From: Dehalococcoidia bacterium
GTDB lineage: Bacteria > Chloroflexota > Dehalococcoidia > UBA2979
Direction of reading: 5' to 3'
Assembly (NCBI GenBank): GCA_004296805.1
Contig: SCVR01000117.1
Location: 1 to 34,626 of the forward strand
DNA: 34,626 bases
Numbering within the stretch: position 1 is the stretch's first letter; every line of letters starts with the position of its first letter. The translations under genes were made by a program, and so were the position numbers. The notes beneath the pieces were generated by a model. That model saw only the letters and a list, made by a program, of their open reading frames with translations. It did not search any database and had not been told where the DNA came from. Positions 1 to 7,843 of the stretch are shown piece after piece.

Positions 1-756
1 CGGAGCGAGCGTGGGAGCCTCCACGTAGTCCGCGAGCGAGACGCGCAGTCGGCGCATCCCAAGGCGGATCCGAGTCTTCACCGTCCCGAGCGGATCGCCC
101 GTCCGCTCCGCGATCTCCTGCTGGGTCAGCCCGCCGAAGTAGGCGAGTTCGATCACTTCTCGCTGGGCGGCCGGCAGGCGGGTCATTGCCGCACGTACCA
201 CCACCCGCATCTCCGACAGGATGACCCCCACCTCTGGGTCATCAAAGCGGTCGCCCCCGGCAATCTCCCGATCTGGATCCTCGTCACGCTCCTCGGACCG
301 GAACCGGCGGTTGCGCCGCCGCAACTCGTCCAACGCCCGATTCCGGGTTACGGACATCATCCAGGAGACGAATCGTCCCCGCGCCGGATCGAACGAGGTC
401 GGCTGCCGCCAGAGGCGGTGGAAGACCTCCTGCACCACATCCTCCGCGAGGTGGTTGTCGTGCAGGACCCGGAGGCTCACGGAGAAGACGAGGGCCCCGT
501 AGCGGTCATACAGCCGCTCAAGCGCCTCCACCTCTCCACGAGCGATGGCCGCAACCAGGTCGGCGTCCTCGGCCGCGCGGTCGCGCCGTGGATCGTCGCC
601 TGTAGTTGTTACGTCTCTGAGCCGGGCTCGGATTCGCGCCCGCGCTGTGGAAAGCGCGGACGGAAATGCTTCGCTGTCCCGCGCCGGAGACGACGATCGG
701 GACCGCGGCGCCGGAACTTCGCGCAGATCGTCAGAAGTGGAATCTGGCTTGCTCAC
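1..756 (-). CDS. ECF-type RNA polymerase sigma factor (partial, 3' end off window)
   Basis: This gene is missing from the ORF track because it runs off the left edge. Translating the reverse strand gives an open frame from a GTG at 756 to base 1, at least 252 residues. Region 2 is visible as RLYDRYGALVFSVSLRVL followed by AEDVVQEVFHRLW and the -10-recognition part RNRALDELRRRNRRFR. Region 4 is visible as LPAAQREVIELAYFGG, LTQQEIAER and GTVKTRIRLGMRRLR, the helix-turn-helix that reads the -35 element. The first ~65 residues are a low-complexity Arg/Ser/Pro-rich extension. The GTG start is chosen because GAGG lies 7 bases upstream; the frame stays open further upstream, so the start is uncertain. 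An anti-sigma gene, if present, would lie left of the window. Confidence 0.85.
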   Translation of the reverse strand, partial: MSKPDSTSDDLREVPAPRSRSSSPARDSEAFPSALSTARARIRARLRDVTTTGDDPRRDRAAEDADLVAAIARGEVEALERLYDRYGALVFSVSLRVLHDNHLAEDVVQEVFHRLWRQPTSFDPARGRFVSWMMSVTRNRALDELRRRNRRFRSEERDEDPDREIAGGDRFDDPEVGVILSEMRVVVRAAMTRLPAAQREVIELAYFGGLTQQEIAERTGDPLGTVKTRIRLGMRRLRVSLADYVEAPTLAP

Positions 757-870
757 CGTTGGCCTCGTAGACCCCGGTTGTGGTGGTGCGGCAATCGTAC
801 GCCAGGGGTTGCGGGGGTGCGTGATGGCCCGCGCGATCGGCTACGTGTACGGCAGCGTCAGACGACGGGG

Positions 871-1701
871 TTAGACCGCTGCACCGGTGGTGAACAGCAG
901 GCCACGCGCCAGTACTTCGCCGGCGAGCACCGCCCCCAGAGCGATGTAGAGGAGGCCCGTCGCGGACATCATTCCGCGGATCTGCGCCGACTTGAAGGCC
1001 AGCCACGTCACGCCGATCGGGAACACGAGCCCGACACCGACGCGGAGCCAGAACGCCGGGTTCGCCAGCAGGCCGATGTCGGCGCCGTCCGACATCGGAA
1101 CCTCGCGCACGGGGAGGATGGCACCAGCCAGCACCAGCACAGCCTGCACCCCGAGCGCCGCGAGGACGACCAGCGACATCTGCTCCATGGGCTCCTTCGG
1201 AAGTCGCCCGGAGGTCAGGTACCAGTGCCCCCATGTCATCGCCATGAGCGCCCCGCCGAGGACCGCAGTCGATGCCACCATCGACAGGGCGACACCCGCG
1301 AACGACCACGCAGGCGCGGAGAGGTATCCCGCAAGGAGCAGCAGATCGACCACACCGACCGCACTCCCCACGGTCCCCGAGAGCGCGCCTGCCCGACGCC
1401 GCTGGGCGAAGGCGGCGACCGCATACACGCCCGAGCAGGCGACGAAAGCCACGAGCACGACGGTGAAGGGCCAGAGCCAGCCATCAGAGAGCGCGTAGCC
1501 GTCGAGTTCGGTGCGGCGGTCGAGTGTCGTCACGGTCCAGAGCGCGAGGAGCCCGAGCGGCAGGACGAACATCGCCCCAGCCTTCACGTAACCGGCGGTG
1601 ACCTGACGGCGCGCATCGAACACGGTGACCATGGCGAGCGAGCCCACGGCCATTTCGACCAGCAGGACGAGGACGGTGTACGGAAGGGAGGCGGAGTTCA
1701 C
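871..1701 (-). CDS. Polytopic membrane protein of unknown function
   Basis: The 276-residue product has about eight hydrophobic segments (for example VLVLLVEMAVGSLAMVTVF near the N-terminus and LLYIALGAVLAGEVLARGLL near the C-terminus). It contains a short polar loop motif, MTWGHWYLTSGRLPKEPMEQ, between central helices. I do not recognise a characterised family with confidence. The overall plan resembles integral membrane proteins found beside respiratory or gliding genes, but that is only an impression. It lies 114 bp upstream of the sigma factor on the same strand and 31 bp downstream of the DUF1643 gene, so it is probably part of one minus-strand transcription unit. Confidence 0.75.
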   Translation of the reverse strand: MNSASLPYTVLVLLVEMAVGSLAMVTVFDARRQVTAGYVKAGAMFVLPLGLLALWTVTTLDRRTELDGYALSDGWLWPFTVVLVAFVACSGVYAVAAFAQRRRAGALSGTVGSAVGVVDLLLLAGYLSAPAWSFAGVALSMVASTAVLGGALMAMTWGHWYLTSGRLPKEPMEQMSLVVLAALGVQAVLVLAGAILPVREVPMSDGADIGLLANPAFWLRVGVGLVFPIGVTWLAFKSAQIRGMMSATGLLYIALGAVLAGEVLARGLLFTTGAAV

Positions 1702-1732
1702 GCCTCGATGGTCGCGGCGGGGGATCGCTGGG

Positions 1733-2209
1733 TCAACGCGGCACCTTGAACGGGCGGAGCGGCGTGGCGCTCGCGACGTAGAGTGGGTGTCGGGGGTGCC
1801 CGCTGCCGGTCAGGCCCAGACACCACACCGGGCCGGGCAGCGCACGCGCGCTGCGCCTCGCTGCGGCGGCCAGTGGCGCGGGGACGTTCCCCCAGCCGGC
1901 TACCACCCAATCAGCACGACCCAGCGCCCGACGCACGGCCTGGCGGTTCGCGGCGCCTGAGGCATCGGCCGCACGCGGGAGGTCGGAAGGCCTCGTGGCG
2001 ACGAAGGCGAAGAGGTTGACGACCTCGACGCTCCCAGCGCCCCAGGCCCGCGCGAAGGCCACACAGCGCCTGAGGGTCCGGTCGTCGTCCCGCGCGTCTG
2101 CCGTAGAGGGGTTGAGAAGGAGCCAGCAGACTCGGGGCCCGTCTCCCCATGACCGACCGAGGCTGTAGCGGTAGCGGCGATCCCGCGAGAACGAAGCCCA
2201 GCCGCTCAC
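1733..2209 (-). CDS. DUF1643 family protein
   Basis: The 158-residue product matches the DUF1643 pattern: the LLLNPSTADARDDDRTLRRC motif near residue 30, a following AWGAGSVEVVNLFAF segment, the WVVAGWGN strand, and the closing CLGLTGSGHPRHPLY motif. The family is about 150-180 residues long and this one is full length. Its biochemical function is unknown; members are scattered and often sit beside mobile or restriction genes, but nothing of that kind is adjacent here. The start is a GTG only 12 bases after the stop of the VOC gene, without a clear Shine-Dalgarno, so translation may be coupled to that gene. Confidence 0.8.
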   Translation of the reverse strand: MSGWASFSRDRRYRYSLGRSWGDGPRVCWLLLNPSTADARDDDRTLRRCVAFARAWGAGSVEVVNLFAFVATRPSDLPRAADASGAANRQAVRRALGRADWVVAGWGNVPAPLAAAARRSARALPGPVWCLGLTGSGHPRHPLYVASATPLRPFKVPR

Positions 2210-2221
2210 CAGGCGCGGAGC

Positions 2222-2593
2222 CTAGGCGAGCGAGGCGACATCGACGCCGTACTGGACGACTCCGAGCAGGTTCCCCGCCGGGTCCACGAAGTCCAGCGAC
2301 ACGCCTCCCGGAATCGCGTGATAGCCCTCGGGGATCGGCACGCCGTGCGATTCGAGGTGGCTGCGAACCGCGGCGACGTCCTGCACGCGGAACCTCGGCT
2401 GACTACCCTGCCCACCGGCCCCGATGTGCAGTCCCAGGTCGATGTTCGCGACTCGAACACGCACCCAGTGCGGGAGGTCGTCCTCGATGACGGTGCCGCC
2501 CATGACGTCTCGATAGAAGGCCGCGAGCACGGCCACATCCGGTCCGCTCACGAGCAGGTGGTCCAGGAGCCCGAGCCGCGGTCCGTCTGCCAT
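2222..2593 (-). CDS. VOC (glyoxalase/bleomycin-resistance-fold) family protein
   Basis: The product (about 123 residues from ATG 2593) has the VOC beta-alpha-beta-beta-beta layout: LLDHLLVSGPDVAVLAAFYRDVMGG at the N-terminus and GGVSLDFVDPAGNLLGVVQYG at the C-terminus. The His of LLDHLLV and the Asp of FVDPAGN sit where metal ligands are common in this superfamily. The substrate cannot be told. The ORF track start at 2683 would overlap the divergent DinB gene; the ATG at 2593 (or the adjoining GTG at 2596) has GAGGGC just upstream and begins right before the conserved fold, so I use it. It is the first gene of the likely minus-strand run down to the sigma factor. Confidence 0.75.
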   Translation of the reverse strand: MADGPRLGLLDHLLVSGPDVAVLAAFYRDVMGGTVIEDDLPHWVRVRVANIDLGLHIGAGGQGSQPRFRVQDVAAVRSHLESHGVPIPEGYHAIPGGVSLDFVDPAGNLLGVVQYGVDVASLA

Positions 2594-2666
2594 CACGCCC
2601 TCGATCCTGTCCACGGGTGCCAGCGGCCCATTGCCTCGCCGCGCCGGGAGGCGCACCATCCTCATC

Positions 2667-3197
2667 ATGCCGCAGTACGTCACCGCTGTGCATGGCGACC
2701 GCCGTCGCTACCTCGTGAAGGCCCTCCGCGAGGTGGGCCGCCGCATCACCCGGCTCGTCTCCGGTGTGGACGAGCACCTGCTGGACGTGGTGCCGGGAGG
2801 CGAGGAGCGGAGCATCGCGCAGATCGTGGGCGACCTCCGGGACGCGGAACGCGAGGACCAGCAGGCGCTCGAGGCCATGCTCCGCATCGACGGCTCCAAC
2901 ATCGCTGCCCGTAGCAGTGAGCGCGCGATCGAGCCCGCGCGGTACGACGCGGACGATGTGGCGGAACTGCTGTGGGACTTCGCCACGCTGCGCGAGGAAA
3001 CGTTGTGGATCCTCGAAAGCGCAGGGGGGCGATGGCGGAACGTCGGTATCCACCCGTTCCGTGGCGAGGTCGAGGTACTCACGTGGGTGCAGGAGATGTC
3101 GGAGCGTGACTTGGACGCGATGTGGCGTATCCAGCGCATCCGTGATCTGACGCGTCAACCGGACGAGCCGCCAGTGGCAGGCGACCCCGACCTCTAG
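2667..3197 (+). CDS. DinB-like four-helix protein lacking the usual metal histidines
   Basis: The 176-residue product is mainly helical and follows the DinB/YfiT four-helix pattern: an N-terminal helix LVKALREVGRRITRLV, the SIAQIVGDLRDAEREDQQAL helix, and a late helix VLTWVQEMSERDLDAMWRIQRI. In canonical members the second and last helices carry the metal-binding His and HxxxH; here these positions read differently and no such histidines are visible. It may be a metal-free member or only a structural relative. The start at ATG 2667 is preferred over 2631 because it reduces overlap with the divergent VOC gene and begins at a conserved-looking segment. It ends 6 bp from the converging YyaL-like gene. 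Confidence 0.65.
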   Translation: MPQYVTAVHGDRRRYLVKALREVGRRITRLVSGVDEHLLDVVPGGEERSIAQIVGDLRDAEREDQQALEAMLRIDGSNIAARSSERAIEPARYDADDVAELLWDFATLREETLWILESAGGRWRNVGIHPFRGEVEVLTWVQEMSERDLDAMWRIQRIRDLTRQPDEPPVAGDPDL

Positions 3198-3203
3198 GCG
3201 CGG

Positions 3204-4883
3204 CTAATCGAGGTCGTCGCTGTCCTCATCGTCGAGCGTGTCTCCGAACCCAACGAGGGCCACCGCAGCCGCAACGAGGGCCTCAGCGTCCGTGATGGGC
3301 GCGGAACAGTCGCGGCCTGCGCAGACGTAGGCCACACGCGGGCGGTCGATCGGGACGCCGAGGTCGCGCATCAACCCGGTGTCCTCTGCCAGCGACAAGC
3401 GCTGGACGGTCCGCGCGGCCACTGGCAAGCGAAGCGCGGCACGGTGCAGCGGGTCGACGACGCCATCTGGCTCGCCCACCGGGTACTCACCCACCACCTT
3501 CACCTCGGGTTCGGCGGTGAGCAGGCGATCCACCACCCGGGCGAAGGAGGCCACGGCAGCGCCGCGTCCCTCGAAACCTGGAGCGACCGCAGCCAGCGTC
3601 TCAGTGGCAACATCGAGGTAGCGGTCGTCATGGGTCAGCCGCGCCAGCCAGAGGTTGGCCTCGGCAGCGGCGACGTTCAGGGCGAAGGGGATCACGGCCT
3701 CGTCCAGCAACCCCAATTCTTCATGGCCAATGGCAGTGTCCAGAAACCCATGGCCGCGCTCCCACCACCCTCGTTCGAGCGAGCGAGCGAGACTGCGGGC
3801 GTGCTCGAGGTAGGAACCACTGCCGTTGACTTCGTACGCGGTCAGGAGGGCCAGCAACGTTTCGACTTGATCACCCAGCAGTCCGAGCACGCGTGGGAGA
3901 CCGTCCCAGGCGTGGTAGACACCCGCCTCTCCAGCACGCATCCGGTAGGTGATGAACTCGATTGCGCGCATGCCGCGGGCCGTCCAGTCGCGCCGGTTGA
4001 AGGCCGCGCCTGCCTCGATCAGGCCGCGTGCGGCACGTGCGGAGGAGTCCGCGTAGACCGGGGCGCCTGCCGGCGGCAGTGCGTGCCGGATCCCACCGGC
4101 GGAGTCGCCCAGGGCAGCATCGAGGAAGGCGACCGCCTCCTCGACGGTCTCGCGCGTGGCCTCGGCGTACTCCGGGTCCTCCCGCGCGAGTTCGGAGACG
4201 GCCAGCAGCGCATCGCCCACGTCGCTCCCACGGCACACGGAGCCCGGCCGGGAGACGCGACGCAATGACGTCGTGGCGATGCTTCGCGCCCGCTCGATCG
4301 CGCCGGAGGTGCGTCGCCGGTGGTGGGCGTAGCGCCAGAAGCGCGCAACTTCGGGAGACTCTTCGGTGTCCGGCAGCAGGTCGAGCGTGATGTCGAGGAT
4401 GGCCGGCGTCAGAGAGGAGCCGGCTCGACGATATGAGCCGGCGGCGCGTTCGGCGGCGCGGGTGATGCGGCCGGTTTCGGCCTCGTTCAGCACGTCGCCT
4501 CGGTCACCGTCCCATCGAGCGAGCGCGGAGGTGGCGAGCATCACGACGGCGTCCGCGTTCGGCTCGGCGCGGTCGAACGGCTCGCCCTCGGGCGTGAGCG
4601 CGAGCACGACCGGTGCGGGGCCGTAGCGGACGGCGACATCCGGCCGTTCGTCGACATCCACGCGAACGGTGACGAAACGCTCGGCCAGCGCTCGGAGGCG
4701 CGCATCCGCGAGGGCGTCGTGCAGGCGGCGATCTGCGCCGTCCCAGGCACCGCCAATGACGAGCAGGATGGGGCGGGCCGAGTCACGGGCGAGGTCAAAG
4801 GCCTCGGAGTCCCATGCGCGCCAGGGCAGCGCGTCCGACCAATCGGTCGAGGAGAGGGACACCGCATGTAAGTCGTCGGGCAC
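3204..4883 (-). CDS. YyaL/SSP411-like (DUF255 thioredoxin-fold plus alpha-barrel) protein with a degenerate active site
   Basis: About 559 residues. The N-terminal ~100 residues align by eye with the DUF255 thioredoxin-like domain: LPWRAWDSEAFDLARDSARP, then ILLVIGGAWDG, then FVTVRVDVDERPDV. In the family the second block carries a CHWCH motif; here it reads AWDGAD, so both redox cysteines are gone. The rest is a long all-helical domain of the glycosidase-like barrel type and ends with VAYVCAGRDCSAPITDAEAL, a typical C-terminal signature of this family. Members are usually 600-700 residues. I place the start at GTG 4883 because GGAGG sits 7 bases upstream; the track start at GTG 4913 lies in a likely -10 (TAACCT). 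Function in bacteria is not established. Confidence 0.8.
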   Translation of the reverse strand: MPDDLHAVSLSSTDWSDALPWRAWDSEAFDLARDSARPILLVIGGAWDGADRRLHDALADARLRALAERFVTVRVDVDERPDVAVRYGPAPVVLALTPEGEPFDRAEPNADAVVMLATSALARWDGDRGDVLNEAETGRITRAAERAAGSYRRAGSSLTPAILDITLDLLPDTEESPEVARFWRYAHHRRRTSGAIERARSIATTSLRRVSRPGSVCRGSDVGDALLAVSELAREDPEYAEATRETVEEAVAFLDAALGDSAGGIRHALPPAGAPVYADSSARAARGLIEAGAAFNRRDWTARGMRAIEFITYRMRAGEAGVYHAWDGLPRVLGLLGDQVETLLALLTAYEVNGSGSYLEHARSLARSLERGWWERGHGFLDTAIGHEELGLLDEAVIPFALNVAAAEANLWLARLTHDDRYLDVATETLAAVAPGFEGRGAAVASFARVVDRLLTAEPEVKVVGEYPVGEPDGVVDPLHRAALRLPVAARTVQRLSLAEDTGLMRDLGVPIDRPRVAYVCAGRDCSAPITDAEALVAAAVALVGFGDTLDDEDSDDLD

Positions 4884-4934
4884 GTTGGCGCCTCCGCATA
4901 TGGAGGTTAGCACGCGCTCCGGTGGCGCCCGGCC

Positions 4935-5468
4935 CTACAGCCCGATGACGTCCGCGTGGCCGAGGAGCCCGCGCGCCATCGTGACACTCCCGAGGTGGCC
5001 GTTCCCGTGCGCGATCAGGACCTGCCACATGTGCTCGGCACGGGCGCGTTCACCCCATGGCCGGACGGGAGAGATGGTGTCGAGATACGCCTGACTCATC
5101 GCCTCCAGCCGAGGCAGGACGCCCACCTTCACGGCCTCGATGTATTCGACCATTGCGGACGGCTCGGGGAATCGGAGCGCGTACGCCTCCTCGGGTGGCA
5201 TCCCGGTGCCTTGCGCCGTCTTCGGGAGGCCGAAGCGGGTGTCGTAACCGTCACGGAGCCAGATGGGCTGATCGCGGTCGAAGGCGAAGAACAGGACGTT
5301 GTCCACGGTGCGGGCGACGTGCCACATCTCGAATGCGATCGAGTTCGCGCTCGGTGCCCCACGGAAGTGGATCTGGTCGTGCGTCAGGTCAACGAGGCTC
5401 TTCGAGCAATTGTCGAGCAGCCGTCCCACCAGCAGGGAAAGATGCGCCCCCGTCGTCGTCTCGGCCAT
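4935..5468 (-). CDS. DinB family protein
   Basis: The 177-residue product is a DinB-superfamily four-helix bundle. The metal-binding triad is visible: H50 in EMWHVARTVD, and H154 and H158 in LIAHGNGHLGSVTMARGLLG. Members include bacillithiol or mycothiol S-transferases, maleylpyruvate isomerases and damage-inducible proteins, so the substrate cannot be assigned. The ATG at 5468 is used rather than the track start at 5600: it has GAGG 6 bases upstream, and the longer form would overlap the PspC gene and adds an Arg/His-rich segment foreign to the family. It lies 51 bp upstream of the YyaL-like gene on the same strand. Confidence 0.85.
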   Translation of the reverse strand: MAETTTGAHLSLLVGRLLDNCSKSLVDLTHDQIHFRGAPSANSIAFEMWHVARTVDNVLFFAFDRDQPIWLRDGYDTRFGLPKTAQGTGMPPEEAYALRFPEPSAMVEYIEAVKVGVLPRLEAMSQAYLDTISPVRPWGERARAEHMWQVLIAHGNGHLGSVTMARGLLGHADVIGL

Positions 5469-5512
5469 CGTCCACCTCGATCCCTTCGCACGTCCGATGC
5501 GCGAACGAGTGC

Positions 5513-5938
5513 CTAGACACGGTTGCGGCGGGAGAGCATCACGACGATGACGCCGATGGTGATGAGGAGCAGCGGGCCACCGGCGAAGCCGGGCATCCAC
5601 CCGCCGTGCATCCAGCCCATCCCCATCCAGCCGATGCGACCCATCAGGAGCCAGGCGCCTACGGCGAGCAGGCCGAGACCGATGATGAACCCGGTGTCAC
5701 CTCGCTCACGCGCCGTTGCCGGTCGTGCGGCGGCCGCTGCGGACTCCGGGAGCACGATCCACAGGACGATGTAACCCATGAACGTGAGGCCCCCGACGGG
5801 GCCGACCAGCAGCAGCAGGACCGCGATCACCCGAACCAACGTCGGGTCGATCGCGAAGTACTCGCCAATGCCACCGCAGACACCGCCGAGGCGACGGTCG
5901 TGGCTGCGCGTCAACCTTCGGGGAGTTGGTTCGTTCAT
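5513..5938 (-). CDS. PspC-domain membrane protein
   Basis: The 141-residue product starts with a PspC domain: RRLTRSHDRRLGGVCGGIGEY, FAIDPTLVRVIAVLLLL, and the following membrane helix ending in IVLWIVLPE. A second half has two more hydrophobic helices separated by a Gly/Met/Trp-rich loop (GRIGWMGMGWMHGGWMPG), and ends with LLLITIGVIVVMLSRR. PspC domains respond to envelope stress in enterobacteria; in other phyla they are often stand-alone and of unknown role. The ATG at 5938 begins just before the domain; the track start at 6028 would run into the EVE gene. It follows the EVE gene by 11 bp, so the two are probably co-transcribed. Confidence 0.88.
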   Translation of the reverse strand: MNEPTPRRLTRSHDRRLGGVCGGIGEYFAIDPTLVRVIAVLLLLVGPVGGLTFMGYIVLWIVLPESAAAAARPATARERGDTGFIIGLGLLAVGAWLLMGRIGWMGMGWMHGGWMPGFAGGPLLLITIGVIVVMLSRRNRV

Positions 5939-5949
5939 CGGACGCTGCC

Positions 5950-6393
5950 TTACGCACGCTCGCGCACGAGGCGCTCGATGACGTCGAGGTCGTGCTGCGA
6001 GATCTTGTGGACGTTGCCGCGGAAGCACATGCCCAACTTCTTCGGGCCGAACGGTTTCGTCTTCTCCAGAAGGTCGGTGATCTCGCGGATCTCGACGTAG
6101 TTACCGGGTTTCGCGATCACGACGGGCTTCGTCGGCAGGCGGAAGGGGTAGTCCTCTTCCTCCTTCACCTCAGAGTGGAGGCCAATGTCCTTCGTTTCCT
6201 CGCGGACCGGCCCGGTGACCTCGACGACCCCGCCAAACTGCACGACGCCGGTGAGGTAGTAGACGATGCGGTCGCCGGGCTGCATCTCTGCGGTCTGGCG
6301 GCGGCGCGAGGCCTTAAAGGGTGAGAGGTCGAACTTGCGCTTCCGCAGGATCTCGAAGTTCTCGGGCGTCCCCACATTGATCCACGCCTGCAT
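5950..6393 (-). CDS. EVE-domain protein (PUA-like fold)
   Basis: The 147-residue product is close to a bare EVE domain: an N-terminal AWINVGTPENFEILRK, the MQPGDRIVYYLTGVVQFGGVVEV core, then PFRLPTKPVVIAKPGNYVEIREI. EVE domains belong to the PUA superfamily and bind modified bases in DNA or RNA. Stand-alone EVE proteins occur widely in bacteria. The start ATG 6393 has GAGGAG 6 bases upstream. A likely -10 (TATCCT, 6424-6419) gives a leader of about 20 bases. It heads the unit EVE-PspC, possibly continuing to the DinB gene. Confidence 0.85.
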   Translation of the reverse strand: MQAWINVGTPENFEILRKRKFDLSPFKASRRRQTAEMQPGDRIVYYLTGVVQFGGVVEVTGPVREETKDIGLHSEVKEEEDYPFRLPTKPVVIAKPGNYVEIREITDLLEKTKPFGPKKLGMCFRGNVHKISQHDLDVIERLVRERA

Positions 6394-6436
6394 TGCTCAC
6401 TCCTCGTGTCACGTGCGCAGGATACCCGGATAGCAA

Positions 6437-6460
6437 GAGGCCCTGCGTGGGCAGGGCCTC
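6437..6460 (-). terminator. Hairpin downstream of the IscA-type gene
   Basis: GAGGCCCTGC and GCAGGGCCTC form a perfect 10-bp stem around a GTGG loop, 32 bp after the stop of the Fe-S carrier gene. On the minus strand it is followed by TTGCTATCC, a weak T-rich tail. It separates this gene from the EVE gene. Confidence 0.7.
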
Positions 6461-6492
6461 GATGCGTGTCCAAGTTTGACGCTAGCTAGCAG

Positions 6493-6924
6493 CTAGCAGG
6501 GACGCGGCGTCCCCGGGTTCGAGCCCGTCTGGAAGGACGAGCCGCAGGCGCAGGACGAAACGGCGTTCGGGTTGTAGATGGTGAAACCGGACTTCATCAG
6601 GTCCTCGACGAAGTCGATCTCGGCGCCCGAGATCATTGGGACGGACTCGCGGTCGAGGACCACGTTCACACCGCCATCGAGGACGACGATCTGGTCTTCG
6701 GCCTCGGCCTTCGGGGCGATCGCCATGCCGTACTGGTAGCCGGAGCAGCCACCACCGACGACGAAGACGCGGAGCATCCCGTCCGGGTAGCCCTTCGCCT
6801 CAAGGAGCGACTTCGCCTTCGTGGCGGCGCGCTCGGTCATCGTCACCACCGGGCCGAGGGCGACCGGAGCGGGCTGAGGCTTGCTGGAGATGGTGGCGCC
6901 CATACCGGGCAGCGGGATGCTCAT
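6493..6924 (-). CDS. Iron-sulfur cluster assembly/insertion protein, IscA/ErpA (HesB) family
   Basis: The 143-residue product carries the A-type carrier signature: TMTERAATKAKSLLE, GGGCSGYQYGM with C60, and SSCACGSSF with C125 and C127. These three cysteines bind the Fe-S cluster or iron for delivery to target apoproteins. A ~25-residue Pro-rich N-terminal extension precedes the domain. The ATG at 6924 has GGAGG 5 bases upstream. The track start at 6981 is rejected because it lies inside a good -10 (TATGAT, 6982-6977). The gene neighbours a SufR-like regulator and a cysteine desulfurase, so its role in Fe-S assembly is well supported. Which of IscA, ErpA or SufA it matches cannot be told. Confidence 0.92.
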   Translation of the reverse strand: MSIPLPGMGATISSKPQPAPVALGPVVTMTERAATKAKSLLEAKGYPDGMLRVFVVGGGCSGYQYGMAIAPKAEAEDQIVVLDGGVNVVLDRESVPMISGAEIDFVEDLMKSGFTIYNPNAVSSCACGSSFQTGSNPGTPRPC

Positions 6925-6976
6925 AGAGACCTCCGGAGTCGTGCGCGCGGGGATCGCGCTGTCAGACTGCTCATGA

Positions 6977-6982
6977 ATCATA
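6977..6982 (-). promoter_or_regulatory. -10 element for the IscA-type gene
   Basis: TATGAT on the minus strand matches the -10 consensus at five of six positions and lies about 50 bases before ATG 6924. No good -35 was found at 16-18 bases, so the promoter may be activator-dependent or regulated. Confidence 0.4.
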
Positions 6983-7034
6983 ACCGACCAACGTCACCCC
7001 TGCCTATGGGGAGTGACAGCCGCGTTCGACGGAG

Positions 7035-7727
7035 CTAGACGGCGGCCGGGGCGGCCTCCAGCGGGGAGCGGGGCACCGAGGTGGGGACAAGGTACCCGCA
7101 GACGAAGTCGCCAGGGAGCGATTCAGCGCGGAGCGGCTGGACGTCCACGCCCAGGATGCGGGACAGGAGCACGCGGTCATGGTCACAGGCGCCGTCGTGC
7201 TCGCCGAGGAGGCGGGTGCAGGGGCAGCCACGCCCCAGGAGGCTGAGGCCCGTCGGGCCCTCGGCGACCTCGAAGTCGAGGCCCTCCTCCGACAGGAGGT
7301 GGGCGACGGAGCGGACGCGCTCCGCAAGCGTGTCGCCCTCGACGCGTGCGCGGTACTCGCCAGCGAGGCGCTCTGCCATGCGCGCGAAGATCAGGTCCGC
7401 GAGCTCGGTGCCGGAGCGACCCGCGGTCTCCGCCGCGCTTAGCGAGACGATCTCGCTGAGCAAGCGGCGCGTCATGCGCACGTAGTGTTGACGGAACAAC
7501 TCGGAGCCGGAGTCAGTGATCGCGAAGATGTGGCGGGGGCGCCCGGTGCCACCTCGCTCTGGCGCGACGGACACGAACTTGTCGCGCAGCAGGAGGTCGA
7601 GGTGGCGACGCACGGTTGCGCCGGCCAACTTCAACTCGCGTGCAAGGTCGTCCACCCCCATGCGCTCCCGCCTGCGCAGGAGAGCGAGGATTTGCTCGCG
7701 AGTACCGTCAATGCCGTTCGTCGCCAT
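7035..7727 (-). CDS. SufR-like Fe-S-sensing transcriptional regulator
   Basis: The product (230 residues from ATG 7727) has an N-terminal winged helix: EQILALLRRRERMGVDDLARELKLAGATVRRHLDLL, then the wing RGGTGRPRHIFAIT. The C-terminal half holds cysteines at 169, 171, 182 and 211 (numbered from the track start). As I recall, SufR proteins have a C-X12-C-X13-C-X14-C pattern; C169, C182 and C211 fall exactly on the first, second and fourth positions, while the third is Asp196. A [4Fe-4S]-binding repressor of Fe-S assembly genes is therefore likely. It is divergent from a cysteine desulfurase and upstream of an A-type carrier. TACTAT lies 7 bases before the ATG, suggesting a leaderless mRNA; a GTG sits one codon upstream. 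Confidence 0.82.
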   Translation of the reverse strand: MATNGIDGTREQILALLRRRERMGVDDLARELKLAGATVRRHLDLLLRDKFVSVAPERGGTGRPRHIFAITDSGSELFRQHYVRMTRRLLSEIVSLSAAETAGRSGTELADLIFARMAERLAGEYRARVEGDTLAERVRSVAHLLSEEGLDFEVAEGPTGLSLLGRGCPCTRLLGEHDGACDHDRVLLSRILGVDVQPLRAESLPGDFVCGYLVPTSVPRSPLEAAPAAV

Positions 7728-7734
7728 CACCTCG

Positions 7735-7740
7735 ATAGTA
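7735..7740 (-). promoter_or_regulatory. -10 element of the SufR-like gene (leaderless type)
   Basis: TACTAT on the minus strand lies 7 bases before ATG 7727, too close for a normal leader. This is the TANNNT-N6/7-ATG arrangement seen at several other genes here. Confidence 0.5.
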
Positions 7741-7800
7741 GGAGGGAGGGTGATCGTTTGCTACCACGCCCGTTGATGGGTGCGCCCGGCAGGAGGGATG

Positions 7801-7812
7801 CGCGGTTCCGCG
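7801..7812. promoter_or_regulatory. Candidate operator palindrome between sufR-like and desulfurase genes
   Basis: CGCGGTTCCGCG has perfect 5-bp arms around TT and covers the place where the -35 of the cysteine desulfurase promoter should be. It could be the binding site of the divergent SufR-like repressor. Short GC palindromes are common in such DNA, so this is tentative. Confidence 0.3.
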
Positions 7813-7830
7813 GGCCGATCCGGGAAGTCC

Positions 7831-7836
7831 TATCCT
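7831..7836 (+). promoter_or_regulatory. -10 element of the cysteine desulfurase gene (leaderless type)
   Basis: TATCCT lies 7 bases before ATG 7844. Transcription would begin at or next to the start codon. Confidence 0.5.
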
Positions 7837-7843
7837 CGGTGGC

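Noticed and set aside
418-1749. 443-residue plus-strand ORF
   Set aside because: It is antisense to the sigma factor and membrane protein genes, and its sequence is an Arg/His/Asp/Gly-rich shadow without any family motif.
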